Assembly: GCA_946628455.1 (NCBI GenBank)
Contig: CAMOWP010000082.1
Location: 1 to 7,991 of the forward strand
DNA length: 7,991 nt
From: an uncultured Clostridia bacterium
GTDB taxonomy: Bacteria; Bacillota; Clostridia; Oscillospirales; Acutalibacteraceae
Direction: 5' to 3'
Positions 1-5,721 of the stretch are shown piece by piece. The first letter of the stretch is position 1. The number at the start of each line of letters is the position of its first letter. The translations under genes and the position numbers were made by a program. The notes beneath the pieces were generated by a model, which was not told the origin of the DNA, did no database searches, and saw only the letters and a program-made list of their open reading frames with translations.

Positions 1-652
1 AAACGTACATATCATAAGGAATAGCGGTAACAACATTGGCGTCCTTATGAACAACGTGGTGATAACTGCCGTCCCACGCATCCTCAATATAACCTTCAAA
101 CTTTATTTCAACAGCGCGTTCCTCACGCGGTACGAGCCATACATCTCCGCCGGGAAGCCAGAAATCGGGAAGTTCCGTCTGCCAGCCGTCCACTAATTTC
201 TGCTTGAATATACCCGCCTCATAACGGATTGAATAACCCATTGACGGGAAGCCGTTCGTTGCAAGACCATCAAGATAGCACGCAGCAAGTCTGCCGAGAC
301 CGCCGTTGCCGAGACCTGCGTCGGGCTCCATTTCATAAAGCTTACTGAGCTTAATGTCCATTGAGCTGAGCGCCTCTTCAAAAACTTCGGTTAAGCCGAG
401 GTTATAAAGATTGTTTTTAAGCGACCTGCCCATTAAGAATTCCATACAAAGATAATAAATCTCCTTGGTGTTCTGAGAGTCGGCAGCTTTGCGGAATTCG
501 CTGTTCTGCTCGGACAGTCTGTCCCTTACTATCATAGCTACCGCCTTATAAAACTGCTCGTCTGTAGCAACCTCGGGCGATACGCCGAAAAAATGCGAAA
601 GCTTATCTGTTATAAGCTTCTTTGTTCGCGAAACAGAAAGTGTTGATTTCAT
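1..652 (-). CDS. glgP: Glycogen/maltodextrin phosphorylase, N-terminal part (runs off left edge)
   Basis: Glycogen phosphorylases (glycosyltransferase family 35) are cytoplasmic, PLP-dependent enzymes that release glucose-1-phosphate from the ends of alpha-1,4-glucans. I translated the first 217 residues by hand; the frame stays open to base 1, so roughly the first quarter of a typical ~800-residue enzyme is present. Family motifs are clear: the segment IYYLCMEFLMGRSLKNNLYNLGL at about residues 65-87 (key residues Y67, E71, GRSL), and EPDAGLGNGGLGRLAACYLD at 109-128, which builds the glucose/phosphate-binding glycine loop. GYSIRYEAGIFKQ (139-151) and WLPGGDVW (165-172) also fit. The PLP lysine lies outside the window. 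ATG at 650-652 is preceded by GGAGG at 659-663 with 6 bases between, which fixes the start. It has its own promoter upstream. Substrate preference (glycogen, starch or maltodextrin) cannot be decided from this part. Confidence 0.95.
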   Translation of the reverse strand, partial: MKSTLSVSRTKKLITDKLSHFFGVSPEVATDEQFYKAVAMIVRDRLSEQNSEFRKAADSQNTKEIYYLCMEFLMGRSLKNNLYNLGLTEVFEEALSSMDIKLSKLYEMEPDAGLGNGGLGRLAACYLDGLATNGFPSMGYSIRYEAGIFKQKLVDGWQTELPDFWLPGGDVWLVPREERAVEIKFEGYIEDAWDGSYHHVVHKDANVVTAIPYDMYV

Positions 653-658
653 ACAAAT

Positions 659-663
659 CCTCC
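659..663 (-). promoter_or_regulatory. Ribosome binding site of glgP
   Basis: GGAGG on the minus strand (CCTCC on the plus strand), six bases before the ATG at 650-652. It is a full-strength Shine-Dalgarno sequence and supports the chosen start of the partial phosphorylase. Confidence 0.85.
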
Positions 664-707
664 AAAGTTTTATTTAAAATCCGAAGAAATTAAATAATTT
701 TTTGTGT

Positions 708-736
708 ATTATACATTAAAAACAGTCGCAATGCAA
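708..736 (-). promoter_or_regulatory. Predicted sigma-A promoter of glgP
   Basis: Read on the minus strand, TTGCAT (731-736) is followed by a 17-base spacer and a perfect TATAAT (708-713). Transcription would start near 701, leaving a 5' leader of about 50 bases before the phosphorylase ATG. The -35 box matches the consensus only at TTG, so the call rests mainly on the perfect -10 and the spacing. It lies in the gap after the flippase stop codon, so glgP can be transcribed separately from the leftward operon. I see no terminator hairpin between the flippase stop (761) and this promoter, so some read-through is possible. Confidence 0.7.
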
Positions 737-760
737 CTACTAATAAATATTATATCTTAA

Positions 761-2194
761 TTACTCCGCTTTTTTATTCTTTTTTAAAAATTTGTCAAGA
801 ACAAGACCAAGCAGCTCCTTAATCGGCTCAAGGTTGAAAATGAACATTCCGCAAAGAAGCACTGCCTCTATAATATACATCTTTATTCCCGATTTCATTA
901 CGAGCATTACCACACACTGAGCTGCAAGAATAGCTATTTCGCCGAGAATTATAGGGGTTTTGAAATTAATCTTAATAAAGCGTCTTGTGTTTACACCTCT
1001 TGCTGCAAATACAACTACAAAGGATATAACCGTAGCAACCGCTGCGCCGACGGCTCCCATTCTCGGGATTAAGATAAGGTTCAAAACAACATTTGTAAGC
1101 GCGCCCGAAAGAGCGGTTACCATTGCCATTACGGACTTTTTCTCCGCCATATAAACTGAGGCGAGGAAATTTACAAGGCAGGACATTGAGGTTGCTATAA
1201 CAAGAACGGGAACGAACTGCCACGAATCATAGTAGCTTTTTGCAACGAGTATTCTTGTAAACAGCTGGCAAAGCAGTATAAGAGCAGAGGCGATAGTAAA
1301 TATTCCGCCGGAATAAACTCTAAATACCTTTGTAAAGAAATCCGCAGTGCCCTCCTTATCGTATTCGTCAACAGCTGAAAGCTGCCACGCGTCAATAAAG
1401 ATTGAGGAGAACATAATAACAAAGTTCGGGATTTTTGAAGCCGCGGTGTAAAGGCCGTTTGCGCCTGAATTGATAAAATACGTTACCATATACCTGTCAG
1501 ACACATTTATTACCCACCAGAGGATAATAGACGGCATCATAGGTATTGAATACTTGAGCATATCAAAGGTTGTTGATTTTCTTACACCCTTGATTTTAAC
1601 GAATTTCCAGAGCCTGCACGAAACTGTCAGGAAGATTATTGAGCATAAATCAGACGCGATTATCGCAAGGATATAGCCGGTTACGCCCCAGTGGAACGGG
1701 CCGAGGAAAAGCAGGTTGAAAACAAGCGTTGTAGCAGTTGCTATAATACCGTCTATTGCGAAGGTTTTAACGTGACCGCAGCCGCGGACAAACTGCTGAC
1801 ACAGCTGCCTGAAGCCCGAAACAAGCACAAACGCATAGATAAGGAAGATGTAATCACCGAGCCTGAAATCGTTAATGGTAACGAGGCTCATAGGATACGC
1901 AAACAACAGGAAAACAACAAAGCCCCTGAGCGTCGTTCTGATTCCCACCGTGAAAATTTCAGCCTTGTCTCCGTCCTTATCAAGCGCAAAGCGCAGCGCC
2001 GCCGAGTTAATCTGCAAAAAGACAATCGGAATAAGCACGTTTGCAGTCTGCTGGATAAGGTCCGCCGTACCGTAATCCCCCTTCTCCATCATACGGGTTA
2101 CGTATGGCATAAGGAAGAAGCTCAATACTTTTGAAGAAAAGGTACCGATAGCAAATATTAAAGTATTAGTCGCAAGTTTTTTATATTTATCCAA
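761..2194 (-). CDS. MOP-superfamily polysaccharide/lipid-oligosaccharide flippase (Wzx/MurJ/SpoVB-like)
   Basis: A 477-residue polytopic membrane protein with hydrophobic segments from residue 11 to about 465, as expected for the 12-14 helices of the oligosaccharide flippase fold. The N-terminus (TLIFAIGTFSSKVLSFFLMPYVTRMM, residues 11-36, then the GDYGTADL stretch) is typical of the polysaccharide biosynthesis/Wzx branch: a short basic head, first helix, then a helix ending in P-Y-V-T-R. Such proteins move undecaprenyl-linked sugars or wall precursors across the membrane; which substrate is moved here cannot be told. The start is TTG at 2192-2194, with AAGAGG seven bases upstream. An in-frame TAA lies a few codons before it, and the first ATG (residue 29) would remove the first helix. 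The gap of about 83 bases to the DUF5050-like gene shows no terminator, so it probably belongs to the same transcript. Its C-terminus is short, basic and Lys-rich. Confidence 0.85.
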   Translation of the reverse strand: MDKYKKLATNTLIFAIGTFSSKVLSFFLMPYVTRMMEKGDYGTADLIQQTANVLIPIVFLQINSAALRFALDKDGDKAEIFTVGIRTTLRGFVVFLLFAYPMSLVTINDFRLGDYIFLIYAFVLVSGFRQLCQQFVRGCGHVKTFAIDGIIATATTLVFNLLFLGPFHWGVTGYILAIIASDLCSIIFLTVSCRLWKFVKIKGVRKSTTFDMLKYSIPMMPSIILWWVINVSDRYMVTYFINSGANGLYTAASKIPNFVIMFSSIFIDAWQLSAVDEYDKEGTADFFTKVFRVYSGGIFTIASALILLCQLFTRILVAKSYYDSWQFVPVLVIATSMSCLVNFLASVYMAEKKSVMAMVTALSGALTNVVLNLILIPRMGAVGAAVATVISFVVVFAARGVNTRRFIKINFKTPIILGEIAILAAQCVVMLVMKSGIKMYIIEAVLLCGMFIFNLEPIKELLGLVLDKFLKKNKKAE

Positions 2195-2201
2195 AATCTT
2201 A

Positions 2202-2207
2202 CCTCTT
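2202..2207 (-). promoter_or_regulatory. Ribosome binding site deciding a TTG start of the flippase
   Basis: AAGAGG on the minus strand sits seven bases before the TTG at 2192-2194. It is the only good Shine-Dalgarno match near the 5' end of this reading frame, so it supports a non-ATG start. Confidence 0.7.
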
Positions 2208-2277
2208 TAGTCTGTTTTTATCCGAACGTTTCGCCTGTTGCGGTTCCCAAAATTTTATTCGCCTTGGAGCGTGGTGA

Positions 2278-3558
2278 TTATTTATATGACCATCTGCCGT
2301 CTTTAAAGCGCATAATATTTGCAGAGCCCGTATAGATTGACGATGCGGAATAGACCTTATCGCCGTCCGCATTTTTTGCGCCGATAATAAAATCATATTC
2401 CCCGCCGTGCTGAACAACGAGCGTGTTCTCGCTGCCGGCGTTTTTAACAGAGAGAAGCGTTTTAACTGCTTCGGAATTCATATTGAGCTCCATAGCCTTG
2501 AAGCTCTTGCCGTCAAGCTCGCTGTAAAACAGCCTGTTGTTGTAAACGATTACGGGGTTGAGGCTTGTAACGTTTTTGATAAGCGTTACCGTTTTTTCAG
2601 AGCCGTATTTCTGACGGATGAGATTATAAGAGCCGTCCTCCTGCTTTTCAAAGAAATAAAGGAAACCGTTTTCCATAACGGGAGCAACAAGCTCGTCGCC
2701 ATAGGTAGGCTGACGGAAGAGCTGCTCGCCCTTCTTGTTTTTGAAATCGACTGTGATATAGCTAAACTTATTGTTAACATCCTTAACGGAGAAGAATACT
2801 CTTTTAAGCGAGGTTCCGATAAGCTGAACCTCGTCGGCAGTTGAGTAAAGCTCCTTCTCCTTAAGCTTATCCGTAGTCATGGTTTTAACGGAATTATCGG
2901 TTGTAACAAAAATTATTCTGTTATCGTATACGTAAGCCGTATCAACGCTCTCAGCAAGCTTTTCGGGCTTGGAGGTGCCTTTCTTCATTCTGTAAAGAAC
3001 GGCTTCGTCATCATTGACAAAGTAAATATAATCGCCCTTGAGGTTAAGACAGGAGAGCTTGCTTTCGCTCTGATATACTCTTGCATAGCCCTCGCTGTAA
3101 GGCTCAAAGCGGTAAATTCCCTTTTTATCAACGATGTGATAAATGTAGCTTGCGTCAGTTCCTACCAGCCCTCCGTTGAGGATATTGCCCATATGATTAC
3201 CCTTTTTGCCGTTGTCAAGCTTGAATTCCTCAATCGGAAGGTAAGCTGCGTCGGCTTCAACGGGAGCCTCGGTTGTAGTCTCGGTTGTGGTTTCTGGTGC
3301 GGCAGTGGTGGTCTCGGTGGTTGTAGTTTTGCCGAGAAGCTTTTCGTCAATAGTCTGTGACACGCTTTCGGGAATTAACTGCGCTATTTTAAAATCAGGC
3401 TGAACGAGCTTGATTGTTCCGAGGAACACCGCTATGGCAATAACGATAAAGCCGAGTATCATAAGCACTACTCTGCCCGCTCTTCCCTTTTGCTTTTTCT
3501 GCGCTCTTTCCTGTCTGTCCTCGTCGGTATTTGGGTTTTCGTAAATTTTTTCTTTCAT
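2278..3558 (-). CDS. Membrane-anchored extracytoplasmic DUF5050-like protein
   Basis: A 426-residue protein of unknown function. Residues 1-28 are charged and cytoplasmic (KKQKGRAGR just before the membrane), residues 29-48 form one transmembrane helix, and residues 78-99 are a Thr/Glu/Ala/Pro linker rich in ETTT units, typical of a tether outside the cell. Residues about 105-426 contain repeated blade-like units of the kind DASYIYHIVDKKGIYRF, DYIYFVNDDEAVLYRM, NGFLYFFEKQEDGSYNLIRQ and NNRLFYSELDGKSFKAM. These are aromatic strands followed by a turn and a second strand, the pattern seen in DUF5050 domains that are predicted to form a beta-propeller. No catalytic motif is seen. The ATG at 3556-3558 overlaps the proA stop codon by one base (TAATG) and has only a weak ribosome site, so translation is probably coupled to proA. 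A role in cell-surface binding or sensing is possible but unproven. Confidence 0.8.
   Translation of the reverse strand: MKEKIYENPNTDEDRQERAQKKQKGRAGRVVLMILGFIVIAIAVFLGTIKLVQPDFKIAQLIPESVSQTIDEKLLGKTTTTETTTAAPETTTETTTEAPVEADAAYLPIEEFKLDNGKKGNHMGNILNGGLVGTDASYIYHIVDKKGIYRFEPYSEGYARVYQSESKLSCLNLKGDYIYFVNDDEAVLYRMKKGTSKPEKLAESVDTAYVYDNRIIFVTTDNSVKTMTTDKLKEKELYSTADEVQLIGTSLKRVFFSVKDVNNKFSYITVDFKNKKGEQLFRQPTYGDELVAPVMENGFLYFFEKQEDGSYNLIRQKYGSEKTVTLIKNVTSLNPVIVYNNRLFYSELDGKSFKAMELNMNSEAVKTLLSVKNAGSENTLVVQHGGEYDFIIGAKNADGDKVYSASSIYTGSANIMRFKDGRWSYK
3262..3327 (-). repeat. Thr-rich linker repeat coding region inside the DUF5050-like gene
   Basis: This stretch codes residues 78-99, an imperfect repeat of ETTT/TTT units separated by AAP and EAP. 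It is low-complexity coding DNA, visible on the plus strand as runs of GGT/GTT/GTG. It likely acts as a flexible, possibly glycosylated spacer between the membrane helix and the propeller-like domain, and its length may vary between strains. Confidence 0.75.
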
Positions 3559-4799
3559 TATCTGATTTGTCCGTTTCCGTAGATTAAATATTTTGTTGAT
3601 GTAAGCTGCTCAAGACCCATAGGTCCTCTTGCGTGGAGCTTCTGCGTTGAAATGCCGATTTCAGCGCCGAGGCCGAACTCGTTTCCGTCAGTAAAGCGCG
3701 TTGAGGCGTTGACGTAAACTGAGCTTGAATCTATGCACTGCATAAATCTGTCTGCATTTTCAGTATTATTTGTAATAATCGCTTCGCTGTGATGGGTTGA
3801 ATGCTCGTTGATATGAGAGATAGCCTCGTCAAGCGAATCAACGGTTTTAACGCTGATGATATAATCGAGGTATTCTGTGTAGAAATCCTCTTCGGTTGCG
3901 GGGAGAATATCGGGGCAGACGGCTCTTGCGCGCTCGTCGCCTCTGATTTCGGTATTCTTTTCTTCAAGCCTTGCTTTGATTTTCGGGAGCGCCTCGGCGA
4001 TTACCGCGCTGTGAATAACAAGGCTTTCGCACGCGTTGCAAACGCTTATTCTCTGCGTTTTTGCGTTGAATATTATATTCGCCGCCATATCAGTATCCGC
4101 GCTTTCGTCAACGAAAATATGGCAGTTGCCCGAGCCTGTTTCAATAACAGGCACCGTTGAGTTTTCAACAACGGCTTTAATGAGACCCTTGCCGCCTCTT
4201 GGTATAAGGCAGTCAAGATAATCGTTCATTGTCATAAGCTCAGTGGAGGAAGCTCTGCTTGTATCGCTCACAAGCTGGATTACGTCCTTCGGGAAGCCTG
4301 CCTTTTCAAGCGCGCTTCTCATTGCTTCGGCAATTGCAGTGTTTGAATTAATCGCTTCCTTACCGCCTCTGAGGATAACTGCGTTTCCGCTTTTGAGGCA
4401 GAGTGCCGCCGCGTCCGCAGTTACGTTCGGGCGAGCCTCAAAGATTATTCCTATAACTCCGAGAGGCACCGTAATCTTTTTGATTTTAAGCCCGTTGTCC
4501 TTGTTATATTCATAAACAACCTTGCCGCACGCGTCCTCAAGCGCGGCAACCTCTCTTACGCCGTCGGCAATAGCCTTTATTCTGCCCTCGTCGAGCATAA
4601 GACGGTCAAGAAGCCCTGCGCTCAGGCCGTTTTTTCTGCCTGCTTCAAGGTCCTTTTTGTTTTCTTCAATAATATAACCGCACTGCGCTTCAAGCTCGTC
4701 AGCTATTGCTTTAAGCGCTCTGTTCTTATCCTCAGTTGTGACAGAGGATAAAAAGGTTTGCGTTTTCTTTGCGTTGATTCCAAGCTGTTTAACAGACAT
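3558..4799 (-). CDS. proA: Glutamate-5-semialdehyde dehydrogenase (gamma-glutamyl phosphate reductase)
   Basis: ProA is the second enzyme of proline synthesis: it reduces gamma-glutamyl phosphate with NADPH to glutamate-5-semialdehyde in the cytoplasm. With the start chosen here the protein has 413 residues, the usual length (about 415). The catalytic cysteine is in ISVCNACESL (C254). Other family landmarks are PLGVIGIIFEARPNVTADA near residues 112-130, the SGNAVILRGGKEA loop, IPRGGKGLI, ETGSGNCHIFVD, and the C-terminal NASTRFTDGNEFGLGAEIGI and HARGPMGLEQLTS stretches. An ATG two codons upstream (4803-4805) is only one base from the AAGGAG site. The ATG at 4797-4799 is seven bases from it and is therefore preferred. 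proB lies immediately upstream, with the ribosome site overlapping the proB stop codon, which indicates one operon with coupled translation. Confidence 0.97.
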   Translation of the reverse strand: MSVKQLGINAKKTQTFLSSVTTEDKNRALKAIADELEAQCGYIIEENKKDLEAGRKNGLSAGLLDRLMLDEGRIKAIADGVREVAALEDACGKVVYEYNKDNGLKIKKITVPLGVIGIIFEARPNVTADAAALCLKSGNAVILRGGKEAINSNTAIAEAMRSALEKAGFPKDVIQLVSDTSRASSTELMTMNDYLDCLIPRGGKGLIKAVVENSTVPVIETGSGNCHIFVDESADTDMAANIIFNAKTQRISVCNACESLVIHSAVIAEALPKIKARLEEKNTEIRGDERARAVCPDILPATEEDFYTEYLDYIISVKTVDSLDEAISHINEHSTHHSEAIITNNTENADRFMQCIDSSSVYVNASTRFTDGNEFGLGAEIGISTQKLHARGPMGLEQLTSTKYLIYGNGQIR

Positions 4800-4806
4800 T
4801 TTCATT

Positions 4807-4812
4807 CTCCTT
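4807..4812 (-). promoter_or_regulatory. Ribosome binding site of proA, overlapping the proB stop codon
   Basis: AAGGAG on the minus strand overlaps the proB TAA (TAAGGAG). It is seven bases from the ATG at 4797-4799 and only one base from the upstream ATG at 4803-4805, so it selects the downstream start. Confidence 0.8.
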
Positions 4813-5593
4813 ATTTTTCGGGAAGAAATTTTGTTCCGTAGCTTTTTCCCTCAAGTATTTTGTATATTCTTGTTGGCTTTTCACCGTTCATAATTATTAC
4901 GGGGATACCGTTGGAGGTAGCGATTTTTGCGGCGTTAATCTTGGTTGTAAAGCCGCCCGTTCCGCGTTTGCCCGCGCCACCTGCTGCGGCAACGATTTCA
5001 GGCGTAATTTTTTCAACCGTTTCAATAAGCTTAGCATTTTCGTTTTCGTTCGGGTTAGAGTCGTACAGCCCGTCCGTATCAGTCAGCATAACAAGCAAAT
5101 CGGCGTTGCAGAGAACTGCAACCTCGGCGGAAAGGCAATCGTTATCACCGTTTATAAGCTCGTCAACCGAAACGCTGTCATTTTCATTGACAATCGGGAT
5201 TGAGCCGAATTTAATAAGCTGGTTGAAGGTGTCAATGAGATGGCGCCTGCTGTCCTCGTTTTTAATCTCCTCAGCTGTGAAAAGAAGCTGGGAAACAATC
5301 ACGCCGAATTCCGAGAACATCTTGTCATAAAGGAACATAAGCTCACCCTGCCCTATAGCTGCAGCTGCCTGAAGCTCCATTGTTGATTCGGGGCGTTTGG
5401 AAATATTCAGCTTTCCGAGGCCAACGCCCACAGCACCCGAAGAAACAAGCACAACCTCGTGCCCCATATTATGCAAATCCGAAAGCACCGAAGCGAGCTT
5501 TGCAACTCTTGCAATATTCGTTTTTCCCGTTTTATGAGTAAGCGTTGAGGTTCCTACCTTAACGACTATCCGCTTTTTCTCAAATTCCGACAT
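4811..5593 (-). CDS. proB: Glutamate 5-kinase, short form without PUA domain
   Basis: ProB phosphorylates glutamate to gamma-glutamyl phosphate, the first and normally proline-inhibited step of proline synthesis. The protein has 260 residues of the amino-acid kinase fold. Visible motifs are VVKVGTSTLT at 10-19 (K12 for phosphate binding), LVSSGAVGVGLG at 49-60, the glutamate-binding NENDSVSVDEL at 136-146, TDTDGLYDSNP at 171-181 and GTGGFTTKINAA at 211-222 (nucleotide binding). The chain ends near the end of the kinase domain, so the C-terminal PUA domain of the ~370-residue E. coli enzyme is absent, as in many Clostridia. The open frame extends 20 codons further upstream to 5653, but that extension contains the promoter and lies before the expected transcript start. 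I therefore use the ATG at 5591-5593, preceded by a modest GGGG-type site. It is the first gene of the leftward operon. Confidence 0.96.
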   Translation of the reverse strand: MSEFEKKRIVVKVGTSTLTHKTGKTNIARVAKLASVLSDLHNMGHEVVLVSSGAVGVGLGKLNISKRPESTMELQAAAAIGQGELMFLYDKMFSEFGVIVSQLLFTAEEIKNEDSRRHLIDTFNQLIKFGSIPIVNENDSVSVDELINGDNDCLSAEVAVLCNADLLVMLTDTDGLYDSNPNENENAKLIETVEKITPEIVAAAGGAGKRGTGGFTTKINAAKIATSNGIPVIIMNGEKPTRIYKILEGKSYGTKFLPEK

Positions 5594-5624
5594 AAGCACA
5601 CTACCCCATATTATAATCTTAAAT

Positions 5625-5653
5625 ATTATAGCACACACATACAGCGTTTTCAA
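5625..5653 (-). promoter_or_regulatory. Sigma-A promoter of the proBA operon (extended -10)
   Basis: On the minus strand, TTGAAA (5648-5653), a 17-base spacer and TATAAT (5625-5630) form a near-consensus vegetative promoter. The spacer ends in TGC, giving an extended -10 (TGnTATAAT). Transcription should start near 5618, about 25 bases before the proB ATG. This leader is too short for a T-box or other riboswitch. A second TATAAT at 5610-5615 has no matching -35 box. Confidence 0.85.
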
Positions 5654-5663
5654 TTATTTATTT

Positions 5664-5693
5664 TTAATATTTTGAGAAATTGCGGGCAAACTA
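5664..5693 (+). promoter_or_regulatory. Candidate sigma-G (forespore) promoter of ypeB
   Basis: TTAATA (5664-5669), a 17-base spacer and CAAACTA (5687-5693) match the Bacillus sigma-G pattern TGAATA-17/18-CATACTA at 5 of 6 and 6 of 7 positions. The expected start near 5700 leaves about 20 bases to the ATG, with GGAGG between. B. subtilis ypeB is made in the forespore under sigma-G, so the match agrees with the gene. The region is AT-rich, and chance matches are possible. Confidence 0.5.
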
Positions 5694-5709
5694 CCCTTGA
5701 CGAACGAAC

Positions 5710-5714
5710 GGAGG
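5710..5714 (+). promoter_or_regulatory. Ribosome binding site of ypeB
   Basis: GGAGG, seven bases before the ATG at 5722-5724. It is an ideal Shine-Dalgarno sequence and fixes the ypeB start. Confidence 0.9.
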
Positions 5715-5721
5715 TAAAAAA

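Noticed and set aside
193..381. Minus-strand open frame of 62 codons
   Set aside because: It lies in another frame within the glycogen phosphorylase gene, which has clear family motifs over the same bases.
1691..2134. Plus-strand open frame of 147 codons
   Set aside because: It is antisense to the flippase gene. The translated product is highly charged with no family motif, as expected for the complement of membrane-protein codons.
2195..2277. Possible promoter or terminator in the gap before the flippase
   Set aside because: I found no -35/-10 pair with normal spacing on the minus strand and no hairpin followed by T residues; only the flippase ribosome site is supported.
2407..2844. Plus-strand open frame of 145 codons
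   Set aside because: It is antisense to the DUF5050-like gene. No ribosome site supports it, and the opposite strand has the coherent protein architecture.
4860..5330. Plus-strand open frame of 156 codons
   Set aside because: It is antisense to proB, whose active-site motifs are unambiguous on the other strand.
5610..5615. Second TATAAT upstream of proB
   Set aside because: It has no acceptable -35 box 16-18 bases upstream and lies at the start of the expected leader of the stronger promoter.
5594..5624. Possible T-box or riboswitch leader before proB
   Set aside because: The predicted leader is only about 25 bases, and no hairpin or terminator is visible.
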